From Acanthosepion lycidas (Eukaryota; Mollusca; Cephalopoda; Sepiida; Sepiidae): DNA of 64,000 nt. The stretch is taken from assembly GCA_963932145.1 (NCBI GenBank), contig OZ010578.1, positions 40,689,601 to 40,753,600 of the forward strand. Reading direction: 5' to 3'. Within the stretch, counting starts at the first letter, position 1. Each line of letters opens with the position of its first letter. Shown here one piece after another: positions 12,405-23,008 of the stretch. A program made the position numbers and the translations under genes. The notes under the pieces were generated by a model. It did no database searches. It saw nothing but the letters and a program-made list of their open reading frames with translations, and was not told where the DNA came from.

Positions 12405-12510
12405 GACTATAAAATTTATTTACTATAAAATATATTGTCATTTTCCTATAAAAATGTATTTTTGGTCATTTTATTAAAAAATGTATTGAAGGCCATACCT
12501 TCTTCATTAC
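12405..12510 (+). repeat. Family-K tandem units, inverted relative to 11,950-12,030
   Basis: The reverse complement of this block matches 11,950-12,030 through CCTTCAATACATTTTTT, ACCAAAAATRCATTTTTATA and GGAAAATGACAATATATTTT. The pair could form a long stem with a loop of about 380 bp. Confidence 0.75.
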
Positions 12511-12714
12511 GACTAATATTTTTTTCACTTTTTTTTAACGCTTCCTATTATTAACATTTATACACGTACTGACAACGTGATAATCATCCAGGTCTTTAAC
12601 GGACAATCTTGTAAAGAAAAAAAGGGCAGTATTAATAAAAGAAAATCAAAAAAGGAATATTAAAATGGCTATAATAAGGCAAACCAAGAGGCGAGGCACG
12701 AAATGAAGATATCA

Positions 12715-12887
12715 AAATCAAGTAAGTACAGAAAGCTGGGAAGAGTTTTAACAGACGATAGAAAATATGACACAAAAATCTGAAAATAGATTGGAATAGC
12801 AAAAGATGCTTTTCAAAAGTTAAATAAAGTATTGAGAAATAAGAAAAGTTTTTTTTAGAAACAAAATAAAATAGTGCTGGATTGTTA
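12715..12887 (+). pseudogene. RTE-like RT fragment, 5' part of an interrupted copy
   Basis: Encodes 'YRKLGRVLTDDRKYDTKI', 'IGIAKDAFQKLNKVLRNK' and 'KIVLDCY' in broken frames. It stops exactly at the Helitron 5' end (12,888). Its continuation 'LLYGNEFYQIF..QMKSRIKALEM' starts near 14,612. Confidence 0.8.
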
Positions 12888-13660
12888 TCTCTATCTATAA
12901 AAGGCAGGATGCGTGTGTGTAACGAATACACGGCCGCTATTTTCGACGGATTTGCACCAAAATTTACATGCACATGCTCTAAGTTAGCGGCAAGGTCAAG
13001 ACCGACTTTGCATTTCCCAACTCCCATCATTAGCGGAATTAATCGATTTTTTCATGCTTCTACGACACTTTTCATGTAGTTTGCGGCCATTTTCTACTGG
13101 CCAGAGTGAGAGCCTATAGCTGGCTGCCACGAATAGACAGGAAGATTCTATTGGCCTGCGTGAGAGCCAACAGCTGACTGACACGAATGCTAATTAGCAT
13201 GCTAGCATGCAAAAAAAAAAAAAAAAAATTCGATAGCTGCATTCGTCACAAGTGGGGAAAAATTTAAATCTGCATGGCACTTTACTCCAATTGCCTCATT
13301 CGCTTGCATAAACTCAACGTTGATTCTGATTCCGCAGAACTGGGTTGCCTGTGAAAAAGTATTTGTTGTTAACATTCTTTTTTCATTCAGTTTTTCCAGT
13401 TACGAGTCCTTTTTTAAAAGCTGATCGTTTTGTGTTCATTTTGTTTAGTTCTTAGATATCTCAGATATATGTTTAGTATAGAGCTTAGAAAAAATTGGCA
13501 GTGTGAGATAAGCAAGAAGTAAGGAATGTAGCAACAGCAGCACGGCAAAGGGCACTCCTTTAAAGGCAAGGAAGGGCAAAAATATTTTAAGTCAAGTGAC
13601 AGCGATTGCTGTATGAGTCAATACTTGATTCACTGAGTCGTACTTTGCAATATTTCTATC
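12888..13660 (+). mobile_element. Non-autonomous Helitron, 3' end damaged
   Basis: It starts with TCTCTATCTATAAAAGGCAG after an A and runs collinear with the minus-strand copy at 4,361-5,139, through the GGCCAGAGTGAGAGCC and CGTCACAAGTGGGGAAAAAT blocks. The last part is rearranged after GATTGCTGTATGAGTC and lacks the GGGCAACGCC hairpin and CTAG end. It is inserted in the RTE-like copy at 12,715/14,612. There is no helicase frame. Confidence 0.75.
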
Positions 13661-13669
13661 TATAATCTA

Positions 13670-14090
13670 TCTATAAATCTACAATTCGTCCATGCTTAGA
13701 ATATTGCAGTCACATATTGCCCAATGCTTCTGCTACATATTTAGAGATTTTTGATAAAATCCAAAGAAAAATCAGCAATATTATAGGCCGAGGTCAGGCA
13801 TCTCGGCTTCAATCACTTTCCCACTACCATAAGGTTGCCTGCTTTTGCCTTTTCTATAAATATTTTCATGGTAATTTTTTCGGGTAATCTCTTCGCCATG
13901 GTGCCTATATTCTTTGAGTTTAAGTGCAGTATTAGACTGGTGAGGTCTCACCAATTTACAGTTGAGCTGGATAGATGTAACCATTGATAGGTCATCTATT
14001 AAGAAAGTAGGTTCACTGCATCGCGAGGAGTATTTTTTTATCCAGAATCTTATCTTACATATTTATAAATATACCATATGTCCATGCTTA
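13670..14090 (+). pseudogene. Jockey-like non-LTR RT C-terminus, copy 1
   Basis: Broken frames give 'RPCLEYCSHILPNASATYLE', 'IFDKIQRKISNIIG', 'ASRLQSLSHYHKVACFCLFY' and 'KYFHGNF'. This is the C-terminal part of a Jockey-type RT ORF2. It stops at frameshifts and is followed by a second partial copy that starts at the same protein position. Confidence 0.75.
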
Positions 14091-14610
14091 TGATATTGCT
14101 GCAACTTGTCTGGTGTTCCTGCTATTTACCATGAGCTCCTTGATAAAATCCAAAGAAAAATCAGGAATATTATTGGTCCTGATCTGGCGTCTCGGCTTCA
14201 GTTATTTTTTCATTCGTAAAGTTGCCTCCCTGTGCCCTTTTTATAAATACTTTCATGGTAATTCTTCGGATGAGCTCTTCGATATGGTACCCAGAGTTTG
14301 TGAATTTAAGCGCTGTACTAGACTTTCATTGATGTCTTATCAGTTTACAGTCGAGTTGTCAAGAACCATAAGTTCTATGTTAACGGTTTCTTTTCTCGCA
14401 CTTCTCGCTTGTGGAATTCCCTTCCGGCTTCATGCTTTTTGCAGTCAACTTTAATCTCCATAAATTTAAACGCAATGTCAGTCGCTATCTACTGTTTCTC
14501 TTGTTCTCGCTCCTTAGTAAAATTTCTGTTTTCTAGTGCGTCTACACTTAGTAACCCCTTGTGTCTTAGTGCTTCTACTGCCTTGCTTGGGGTGAACGAT
14601 AAAAAATATA
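14091..14610 (+). pseudogene. Jockey-like non-LTR RT C-terminus, copy 2 with 3' end
   Basis: An open stretch at 14,113-14,454 carries 'LGFSYFFIRKVASLCPFYKY', 'FHGNSSDELFDMVPRVCEFK' and 'RCTRLSLMSYQFTVELSR'. A frameshift then continues with 'LWNSLPASCF' and 'INLNAMSVAIY'. The 3' tail contains CTTGCTTGGGGTGAACGAT, found at other Jockey-like 3' ends here (46,720 plus; reversed near 20,620 and 46,040). Confidence 0.8.
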
Positions 14611-14611
14611 T

Positions 14612-14900
14612 AGCAATGAATTCTATCAAATTTTCTCACAGATGAAGAGCAGAATTAAGGCTCTAGAGATGTTTTATAAAAGGATGATGGGAATAACATA
14701 GTTGGGACATACGAGCAACAAGGAAGTTTTAAGGAAAATTAAAAACAAGAAGGACGCTTATACTTAGACAAAGGTAACATTTCATGGGCACATAATGAAG
14801 AATGAATTCTTGAAGAATTTCACACTTGCAGGATAGAGATCGCCAATCTACGGCACTCGTGGCATACCAAGCCATTTCCAATGGAAAGGAGACGCAAATG
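14612..14900 (+). pseudogene. RTE-like RT fragment, 3' part of the interrupted copy
   Basis: Encodes 'LLYSNEFYQIF', 'QMKSRIKALEMFYKRMMGIT', 'SNKEVLRKIKNKKDAYT' and 'HGHIMKNEFLKNFTLAG'. It continues the frame broken at 12,887. The order is RTE-like copy, Helitron, two Jockey pieces, RTE-like copy. Confidence 0.75.
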
Positions 14901-14984
14901 ACATCATGAAGTTCGAACCAATAACTACTACAACGCAAAGAAGATATTTAACTGTTTAAATTTTAATATATACTAAAGTATATA

Positions 14985-15440
14985 CAGTGCTGTTCGATAA
15001 AAGTGACTCACTCGATTTTTTTTACTAAATGTTCTCTTCTCCGATGAAACGAAATTTGAGCTAAATTCAAAGAATACGATCTAAAATCCGAAGAAGAAGC
15101 TTTGAAAGCTCTTTGAATTTAGCAGTAAGTATTGTCAAGCATCCGTTCAGTATAATGTTCTGGGGATGCTTTTCTTTCATGGAACTGGTTTCTTAAAACC
15201 TATTGAAAAACCCTCAGGAGCGAGCAGTACAAGAGAATTTTAGAGTCTTGTCTGCTCCCTTATGCTGAAAGGGTGCAAATCGACCCCACCAAGCTCATTT
15301 TATGCAGGATAATGCTCCCTGTCACAAATCAAAATTGATGAAGGAATACTTTGATGAGAAGCAGGTGAGTGTTATGACATGGCCATCCAATCTCCTGACC
15401 TCAACCCCATAGAAAACTTATAGAGCATGTTGCTCAACTG
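14985..15440 (+). pseudogene. Tc1-like transposase, catalytic part only
   Basis: The left TIR CAGTGCTGTTCGATAAAAGT follows a TA. It is joined almost at once to the catalytic domain, so the DNA-binding N-terminus is deleted. The three acidic motifs are readable in shifting frames: 'VLFSDETKFEL', 'MQDNAPCHKSKLMKEYF' and 'SPDLNPIENL'. The right TIR is missing; the sequence runs into a SINE-tail repeat near 15,465. Confidence 0.8.
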
Positions 15441-15464
15441 CTTTCTCGAGAGCCTGTACTTTAT

Positions 15465-15850
15465 AATGCTTATTGATAAATAGCAGGGCAGACCGGGTTC
15501 TATAGCCTTGGATGCCAACTGCTCTACCGCAGAAAGAAAAGTTGGGGAAAAAAACCTGCGTTGTCAGTCATGTATCGAAAGATGCATGATCGCCTAAGCG
15601 TGTATCACGCATGGGACATCATTGACTGAAATTCACTTACGTCCTAACACCCCTGGGAAAGGTATGAATCCTCTTCTTCTCCACCCAGCTATGGATAAAT
15701 AGCAGTACAGAGCAGGTTCTATAGCCTTGGATGGCAACTGGTGTACAGCAAAAAGAAATGGCAACCTACTGCAGTAAAAAAAAAATCTGCCTCGTCAGTC
15801 ATGTATCGAAAGATATATAATCGCCTAAGCGTGTTTCATGCATGGCATAT
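15465..15850 (+). repeat. SINE-tail repeat, two tandem partial copies
   Basis: GATAAATAGCAG, TATAGCCTTGGATG, TGTATCGAAAGAT and ATCGCCTAAGCGTGT occur in the same order from 15,475 and again from 15,703. The linker CTGGGAAAGGTATGAATCCT joins them. A minus-strand copy lies at 27,500-27,718. Confidence 0.8.
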
Positions 15851-16497
15851 GGACTGATGGGGTGAAAAAAATCAGAAATGATTAGGAAAAAAAGAAAGAA
15901 AAGATCGCATCGGCTATTTCGTCTACACAAACATGTTTTATTCTGTGAAAGACAAATTTAGATTTATTCTCTCATGAGTTTATTGATTTTTTTTCCTTTA
16001 TATCATTAGCTTTGTGCTCAGTTTGTTTGTTTACATTTTTCACAAAACATTTGGATTGATAGATTCTTTCACGGTTAGAGCGAAAAGCGCATGAATGTAA
16101 ATAGCTGTTGACGAAATTAAACTCAGGTCTTGACGCGAATCAAAAATCGGAACTCATGCTCTTCTCTTTTCTTCTGATTGTCGGCGCTATTTTACTGTGT
16201 AGAAATGGTAAGAGTAATAGAGTCTAAATTCTTTAATCCGTAACGCTTGGGAAGCAGGACACTGCCGGAACATAGATAATACAGGGTGACAGAAATTACC
16301 CCTAAATACAAACAACCTAAGTAAATATAGACTTGTCAGCTCATTCCACGTACACAGATACACACACACACACACACATCAAGAAAGAAATTCGGATAAC
16401 AAACAGAGAAAATGTCTCATATCGAGAATATTTAACATTGAAAAACAAAAGAAAAAATGAATTATTTTTAAAAATATGTGGAAATCTCCGCTTTTAC
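15851..16497. other. No recognised feature apart from a short (CA)n run
   Basis: No gene or shared repeat recognised. A CA run lies at 16,360-16,378. Confidence 0.4.
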
Positions 16498-16523
16498 CTG
16501 AAGACGGTCATGAGACCAGAAAC
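16498..16523 (+). ncRNA. Hammerhead-like core motif
   Basis: CTGAAGA, then C, then a perfect GGTC/GACC stem around ATGA, then A, then GAAAC. ACACGTGT follows, which could serve as a short stem III. Known hammerhead cores are CUGANGA-stem II-GAAA. The extra C and A beside stem II and the unproven stem I make activity doubtful. Confidence 0.35.
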
Positions 16524-16579
16524 ACGTGTAGTGTAACATTATGTAAAACAAAGCATAATATTTTTTTTTCTAAATAAAT

Positions 16580-16669
16580 CCACATTACAACCAAAAACGT
16601 TTACGGTACCTCTCTTCTCTTCTTTTTAATATACATACTTTTCTCTCGTTGGAACCACTACAACCTCTT

Positions 16670-16733
<64 letters not shown>

Positions 16734-16822
16734 AAAAGGTTATAATTGTTCCAACGAGAGAAAAATATATATTTTAAAAAAGAGAGAAACTGCAAACGTT
16801 TTTTGTTGTAATGCGGAACATA
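16580..16822. repeat. Fold-back element with a (TA)n tip
   Basis: 16,580-16,675 and 16,731-16,822 are inverted copies. Landmarks are ACATTACAACCAAAAACGTT against its complement near 16,800, and TTCTCTCGTTGGAAC against GTTCCAACGAGAGAA. The (TA)n run at 16,676-16,730 forms the tip. A third partial arm (CCACATTATAACCGAAAAGC) lies at 16,861. Confidence 0.85.
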
Positions 16823-16897
16823 TGAAGAATAAAATATATATACATATATATTAACACAAATCCACATTATAACCGAAAAGCTTTGCGGTTTCTCTCT

Positions 16898-16900
<3 letters not shown>

Positions 16901-16965
<65 letters not shown>
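16901..16965. repeat. (TA)n microsatellite
   Basis: TA run after the third arm, ending in TATG tetranucleotides. Confidence 0.98.
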
Positions 16966-16976
<11 letters not shown>

Positions 16977-16977
<1 letters not shown>

Positions 16978-17190
16978 ATAAAAGTGAACATTGAAGTCAA
17001 CATTTAGAGGTGACAGTCTGTTTCATGCTAGATGAAATTGTCAGATCTAACGATTGTATCTAGCATAAAACAGACTGTCGTCTCTAAGTGTTGACTTCAA
17101 TGTCACTTTTATATTTACACACGCTCTATCTCTGATATTGAGCACTTTATCCCATAAATATAGCACACCTTAAGACTATATTTTCTTAAA
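16977..17190 (+). repeat. Fold-back element, uninterrupted copy
   Basis: The arms AAAAGTGAACATTGAAGTCA...TCTGTTTCATGC and their inverted copy (ending near 17,112) are separated by only a short loop around AGATCTAACG. The tail (ACACGCTCTATCTCTGATAT, AGCACACCTTAAGAC) matches the copy at 7,475. This is the empty-loop form of that element. Confidence 0.88.
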
Positions 17191-17207
17191 TATATATATA
17201 TACATAC

Positions 17208-17284
<77 letters not shown>
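17191..17284. repeat. (TA)n microsatellite
   Basis: TA run with a few CA/GT interruptions. Confidence 0.98.
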
Positions 17285-17285
<1 letters not shown>

Positions 17286-17684
17286 CAAAGGAAATAAAAC
17301 AATTAGAAATGCTTCCAAACAAGGTTTTTATTTTCATGTAATACAAAGGCTAAGAAATCAAATATATTTATTCTGTATTTTCCGAGATAGAACCTTTTAT
17401 TTTGGAAAAACTGATTTCCAATTCCTGTTGGGTTCATTATATTCACTTACGGACTAATACCCTTTAAAATGTATAAATCTACCAATTCTACTTTTAGTTA
17501 TGAAGAATTTGTAAGTATTGTATCGTTAAATCATTATTATCTAAAAAAAATCTTGCAATCTAAAAATATTTTCTGGCTTTAAATAATCTGTAAAAGGTTG
17601 GTAAGTCGTAATATATTAATCAATAATTCAAACAGTCATTGAATATGAAAAGCCACGAATACCATGGCTAATGTATCATCAACG

Positions 17685-17688
<4 letters not shown>
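17285..17688. other. AT-rich stretch, nothing recognised
   Basis: No gene, RNA or shared repeat seen. Confidence 0.4.

Positions 17689-17747
<59 letters not shown>
17689..17747. repeat. (ATT)n microsatellite
   Basis: Perfect TTA/ATT run at the 3' end of the minus-strand non-LTR fragment that follows. Confidence 0.98.
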
Positions 17748-17748
<1 letters not shown>

Positions 17749-17749
17749 T

Positions 17750-18415
17750 CCTTTGATTTCTGGTGTCTACTTATTTCTTTCCGGGTCCCGACCAGAGACC
17801 TAAGGTCAGAAATGGAATCATGACATTTTCCACTGAGCAATTTTGAAAAAAAACAAATCACATATTTTACATATATAAATCCCTTCGTAAATTGTGGGCT
17901 GTACTCGTGTGAACAATTTTTTTCTTCTTTATGGCATGGGCTACAAGGAATCCCTTCAATAAATCTATTGGAATATTTTCCATTCAATCCGTGGGCTCCA
18001 ACTACAATTGAAATTGTCGATGTTCTCATGTGCCACATTTTTGAGATTTAGATTTCAAGGTCCTTGTACTTCGAAAGTTTTTTTGAAGATCTTCAAACAT
18101 TCATTACAGTCTGCAGGAACTACCATTTCAATAAGAAATCCATTCTGTTTTCATGGTGTTTGATCACGATATCTAGGCGATTAGCTTTGACCGTTCTGTG
18201 CGCATTATAAAGTCCCATGAAAATTGTTACAAGTCCTATGTCCGTAACCAGGTCTGGGTGAAGCTCATACAAATTTCTTGCAGTTTCCTTCCCGTAAAAG
18301 TTGCAGAATTTTCCAGGGCAGATATTGGTCTACACTGTCATGCTGTGTTTTATATTCAGTTGATGCTAATATTGCGAAACCTGATTCAAGATGATCAATA
18401 GTTTCTGGATATTTA
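17750..18415 (-). pseudogene. Non-LTR retrotransposon C-terminal region
   Basis: Minus-strand frames give 'TIDHLESGFAILASTEYKTQ', 'LPWKILQ', 'FLIEMVVPADCN', 'MWHMRTSTISIVVGAHGLNG' and 'STAHNL' in order. This resembles the C-terminal extension of invertebrate non-LTR polyproteins: a zinc-knuckle 'ETVEH..GC', an 'LIDVAVP.D.NV' block, 'KYKDLEIE..RMW' and 'VVIGALG'. The clade is not assigned. Stops and frameshifts are frequent and the copy ends in (ATT)n. Confidence 0.6.
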
Positions 18416-18429
18416 TCACAGTTGTTGTT

Positions 18430-18434
18430 GTTGT

Positions 18435-18482
<48 letters not shown>

Positions 18483-18769
18483 TATTATCATCATCATTAT
18501 TATCATCATCATTATCATCATGATCATCATTATTATGATCATCATTATTATCATCATCAGCATTATTATTATCATCATCATCAGCATTATTAATATCATC
18601 ATTATTATTATAATTATTATCATCATCATCATTATCATCATGATGATCATTATTATCATCATCCTCATCATGATGATCATCATTATTAACATCATCATCA
18701 TTATTATCATCATCATCAGCATTATTATTATAATCATCATCATTATCATCATCATCATCATCATCATCA

Positions 18770-18819
<50 letters not shown>

Positions 18820-18822
18820 TAG
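18430..18822. repeat. (TCA)n/(TTA)n trinucleotide array
   Basis: About 390 bp of TCA and TTA triplets with GTT at the start. Poly-Ile and poly-Met frames on both strands are by-products. Confidence 0.99.
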
Positions 18823-18829
18823 TAGATTT

Positions 18830-19289
18830 TCTCCATCTTGTTATTTTTAGGATTACTTGTTTTGTTTGCAGAAATGTTGTGAAATCAAAGAGGAATTTTT
18901 TTTTTAGATGTTTGTTTGATTTTGTCATTCTCTAAAGAAATATTCTTCCCTTTGTAAGTACAAAAGCCGAAAGGGTGAATTACTCATTCAGAAGATACAA
19001 ACAACCTCGCTTCTGATCGGAAGAAACCACCATTCAAACAAGATTAATTTTATAATATCCTCGTAGACATTTTATCCTGTAGAATTAATAAATAATAAAT
19101 TAATTAATCGTATTTACAAATTTTCAACGGAAATTTTGTGGTGAATAATTATCAATGTATTCTTTTCTATTTGGACCAAAAATAAAATATCAAACATTAC
19201 AGAAAAGTGCTAAGAAAACCATAAATGGAGAATGTGACCTACGAGAAAGTTTCAAGGAAAATGGCAACCAGTAAAAGGAACACTTAAGA
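18830..19289. other. No recognised feature
   Basis: AT-rich. Nothing supported. Confidence 0.4.
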
Positions 19290-19960
19290 TCACTTGGTTG
19301 ATTTGTTTAGCGCCATATCAACAAATCTATTGGTTATTTAATGCCAAAATCTAAATATACTGAACAAAAGTTTATGGCTTCAACTGAATATATTTTGTAT
19401 AGAAAGCGTTTTTAAATATATAGTTTGTAGATCATAAAATTTGTTGTTGGTCATTTAACTACAAAAATGTATTGTTGATAATTTTTTAATAAAATTTTTT
19501 TTTAGTGTGCTTTCATTTGACATTTGACTATGAAAATGTACGATTGATTTTTCTTAAGATGTTCGCTATTTGTCCATAACTGGTACCCTAACAGGTGCTA
19601 CTACCCAGGATTAGGTTTGACCTGGAAACAGCAGTAGTTAAGAGGTGGTTTCACGTTCCTCAAAACCCCCAATCTCCAGATTGGATGCCTTGCTACCGGA
19701 TGTAGTTTATCGTCATGCTCAGGACAAGGCAGCAAATAGTAAAGTAATTATCGGTTCATTTTAAATTTCTACTAAAACTTTACTGTTGGTTTTTGTTAAG
19801 ATGTTCGCTATTTGTCCATAACTGATACCCTAACAGGTGCTACTACTCAGGATCAGGTTTGACCTGGAAACAGCAGTAGTTAAGAGGTGGTTCCACGCTC
19901 CTCAAAACCCCCAATCTCCAATTTACTGTTGATTTTTGTTTGGGTGTTCACTGTGTGTCC
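19290..19960 (+). repeat. Composite repeat (family K) with repeated core
   Basis: Head GCGCCATATCAACAAATCTA and TTGGTTATTTAATGCC at 19,308. Tandem units with TTGTTGGTCATTTAACTAC at 19,440-19,560. Core at 19,565-19,740 (CCCTAACAGGTGCTACTACC, CCTCAAAACCCCCAATCTCC). The core is then duplicated at 19,797-19,925 and begins a third time near 19,930. Confidence 0.8.
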
Positions 19961-19999
19961 ATAGCTGTATTCCTACTTCACCCCCCCCCAACAGGTGCG

Positions 20000-20215
20000 C
20001 TTAGAATCAGAAGACAGTTAAAATTTCTGGAATAGCTAAAAGATAATAATTTTTGGAGAATTTACCACTCATAGGCCATAGTGAAATTAAGATGGGCAAA
20101 AAGATACAGCGTGTATCCAAGCGAACAAACTTGTATAAATTCATGACAGAACTGTGATTGGGAAGGATACTAAAAAAAAAAAAAACTGTTGCGTAGAGAT
20201 AACTGACTAGCCTTC
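20000..20215 (+). pseudogene. RTE-like fragment, 5' part
   Basis: Broken frames with equivalents of 'RIRRQLKFLE', 'NLPLIGHSEIKMGKKIQRVS' and 'KRTNLYKFMTEL'. A tRNA-derived SINE separates it from its end at 20,456. Confidence 0.6.
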
Positions 20216-20279
20216 TCTACACCTATTATTGGAACATGGATTTGTCCATCCCTATACGTAGAACGTATACTCATGGAAC

Positions 20280-20455
20280 AATGGCAAAAAGTGGGTCGCA
20301 ATGGCGTAGCGCTTGGCAGTCGTACGCTTGTCGTACTGAACTCCAGTATTCACAGCCCCTGTTCTCATAGGATTAAACACTTCTTCACTCAAACTTTTTC
20401 TTTCCAGAGGTTTTCTTACGGTCAGACTAAGGAGCAATTATGAGCATAAAAACAA
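20280..20455 (+). repeat. tRNA-derived SINE inserted in the RTE-like copy
   Basis: CAATGGCGTAGCGCTTGGCA resembles a box A. The region through GAACTCCAGTATTCACAGCC has the spacing of a tRNA pseudogene. Its box B is poor, so the tRNA origin is likely but not certain. Confidence 0.5.
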
Positions 20456-20545
20456 ACAAATATTGCTAAGAGTTACAACGAGAGGAGGTTGTGGAGAGTC
20501 GTGAACGATCAAGTCTTCAACAGACACGGCATATAAAAGAAAATG
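20456..20545 (+). pseudogene. RTE-like fragment, 3' end
   Basis: Encodes the terminal 'LLRVTTRGG', 'WRVVNDQVFNRHGI' equivalent of the 'LWRAMIAHVLKGHGT' tail seen in the other copies. Confidence 0.6.
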
Positions 20546-20579
20546 AAAATTCAAACCAGCATATTAAGCAATGAAGAAT

Positions 20580-20960
20580 GAGTGATGGTTTATTAGTTGA
20601 ACCAGTTATGTTTTTAATCATTTCACACCCAAGGCAACAAAGCCACTAAGACGCAAGGGGGTTACTGAGCGCTAGAGAATATGAGAAAAAAAAACCACTA
20701 TTAAGAAGGGAGAGGAACAATAAAATTAAGAACGCGAATTAGGAAGACAGAATATAACGATTGATATTGCATTTAATTTTTTTAAAATCTCAGCTAACTA
20801 GGAAGCAAGAAATTGGAAAAGAGTTCCACAAGTGAAAAGTGCGATAGAAGAAACTGTTAGTATAGAACTTACGGTTACCTCCAGGCAGTTCATTTCTAAA
20901 ACGATGAGACCTTACCGCCAATCTAGTACTGCGCTTGAATTTATAAAGTCGATGTACCAT
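20580..20960 (-). pseudogene. Jockey-like 3' end and C-terminus
   Basis: Minus-strand translation gives 'MVHRLYKFKRSTRLAVRSHR', 'FRNELPGGN', 'LWNSFPISCFL' and 'NINRY'. The 3' tail carries the reverse complement of CACACCCAAGGCAACAAAGC. Its upstream part continues at 21,180 after about 200 bp of inserted SINE-like sequence. Confidence 0.75.
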
Positions 20961-20974
20961 AGGGGAAAGTAATA

Positions 20975-21179
20975 TTTATTTTCTAAAAGCCACAAATGTG
21001 GCACAAGGCTACAAAAAGAGGCGACGAGGTAGGCCGGTTTCCATCTGTCTTAAAATTAAACTTAGATAGCCACAATTACTGACCCAAACATACCACAGTA
21101 TTCCTTACACCAAATCAACATATTCTTACTTATCATTCTTACTACAGCCACCATAATACCTCAGAGTCTCTATGAAGTT
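20975..21179 (-). repeat. SINE-like insertion in the Jockey-like copy
   Basis: AAATGTGGCACAAGGCTAC is the reverse of the shared CTTGTGCCACAT module. The remainder is not recognised. Confidence 0.45.
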
Positions 21180-21345
21180 CTAACTAGTCCCCAAGAGGAA
21201 ACTATACCAGAACAATTACCATGAAAGCATTTATAGAAACAGCATACTGAAAATATATTACGGCCATGGAAAAATGACTAAAGCCGAGACGCTAAGTTAG
21301 AACCAATAACATTGAAGAATCTCTAAATATATAGCAGGATCTGTT
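21180..21345 (-). pseudogene. Jockey-like RT fragment upstream of the insertion
   Basis: Minus strand reads 'IGSNLASRL', 'SFFHGRNIFSVCCFYKCFHG', 'NCSGIVSSWG'. This is the 'ASRLQSLSHRRNVASLSLFY' block of the family with decay. Confidence 0.7.
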
Positions 21346-23008
21346 GGAGTTTTTCCAACTGCCTTCACTGATTGATAATTTTAATCGCAATATTTGATGC
21401 GATGAATTATCCTTGTTTTGTACTTCAAGACACACCTTTGATTTTTTTATAATATAAAACATGATCAGAATGTTTTTTGGTTATTTTGTTTCAGATATTT
21501 ACTTGTTTTATCCGAGTTCCTGTATTTTTGATTAAATCAATAATCAGGTTAAATTATAATTCACTCACGTATCATTATAAAAGGGAGCAGGGGAGATATT
21601 AAGGTAAAGTGAAAAAAACAATCTTTTACAAACAATGCGTTTCGCCTCCGTCTGGCAGGTCTCCTTAGGTTAGAATCAGCGACAAACCGTGTGTAAGGAA
21701 AGTGCGTTGGGATTTTTTAAAGAAAGTGTGTTGAATAAGATCATTAGACGCTACAGCCAGAAAGAGTGTGTCTTATTTTATTTTATTTTATTTTTTCGTA
21801 TTGAAGACATTAACGTCTGGTGAAGGACTGCCTGTTGCTCCAGATCATTTTCACACCTCGTGTAAGATATAATTTTATTGAAAATCAATTATTTTCGTGA
21901 TCTGGTCTGTTTGATAAATAAGATAGCCAGATGCCGGCTCCTGGGTTAGAACTGAGTGTCTTAAAATATGTTGACTGATACTGTTCAAAAATAATATTTC
22001 ATTATTGCTGTAAGGTGAACGCAGACTTGTTCGTAGCTTTTGAATTGGTAACTGAACCTTTCACCACACAGCCTTTTCTCCAGCAATAACGCTATGTAAG
22101 CAAATTATGGCTGCGCTTTGTTTGTCGTGGTGGTTCATTTTCAAGTATTTTCTCTTGTATGTCTGTTGTCTGCAATCAGTTACAAAGGTTTCTTCAAAGC
22201 CACTCGGATAGAAACTATTTATTTATTTCTTGGCAAGTTTTCCACGTCAGGGAATCACTGTTTTGTCGAAAAAAGTGAAGATAAGCGTAAAAAAAAGACT
22301 GAGCTATTTGGCAGCCGTGAATGGCATTCGAGACGCAGTCGCCAGAGTTTCTTTATTTTTACATTTTTTTTTCTTTTTTCCCCCCTTTTTTTTGAGTGTG
22401 GATATAGTTTCGATTAAAAGTCAAAAAGTACATCCGATCAATTGATTAGGATTACAGACATTTAAACTTACAAATATATATATATATTCAAAATATAAAT
22501 AACTTAATTCCCCATGTATAACACGAAGTCCTAAAATTGTGCTGAAAGTGTGGGAAACTTTATCTACTCGCGCATAATACGCACTCCTTTTTTCGTAATC
22601 AAACCTGATAAATTGTACCTCTCCAATTTCATTACGGCCAGCGTTTGCTACTCGTATTTAAAAAATGGTTTTAAACATAGAATAATATTATTGTAATTTA
22701 GCTTTAATTCTTAATTTGTTTTACATTTCTAAGTATTGTTAGGTACATATGATTGTATTTGACATTCTTATGGGGTCGCAATCACTGAATGTTATTGCCA
22801 AATCGTCATATGTTTGTGGTGAGTAGTCATTTCGCAACTGAAATCAACCTACAAATGGCAATTTTTAAAAGATTTTTGTAGCTGTGCATAAGACGCAGTG
22901 CTAATTATGTTTATTTTGTTTTATTTAGAAAAATGCGTATTATCCATGTGGAATTACGGTAATCGTTAGCGAACATGGATAAACGTGCCCGGAATAAGAC
23001 GGAATATG
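21346..23008. other. Longest stretch without an assigned repeat; no gene recognised
   Basis: The largest frame is 99 codons at 22,118-22,417 (plus). It begins with a hydrophobic stretch, becomes Lys/Arg-rich, and ends in Phe-rich sequence made by a T-run. It has no motif I recognise, and an overlapping alternative frame at 22,230-22,445 is as long. Apart from a (TTTTA)n run near 21,776 no tandem structure was seen. It could hold intron or intergenic host sequence. Confidence 0.4.

Noticed and set aside
18366..18822. Poly-Met and poly-Ile frames on both strands
   Set aside because: Direct translation of TCA/TTA triplet arrays.
22118..22417. 99-codon frame as a secreted or membrane protein
   Set aside because: Its end is made by a T-run and an equally long overlapping frame exists; no motif or promoter context.
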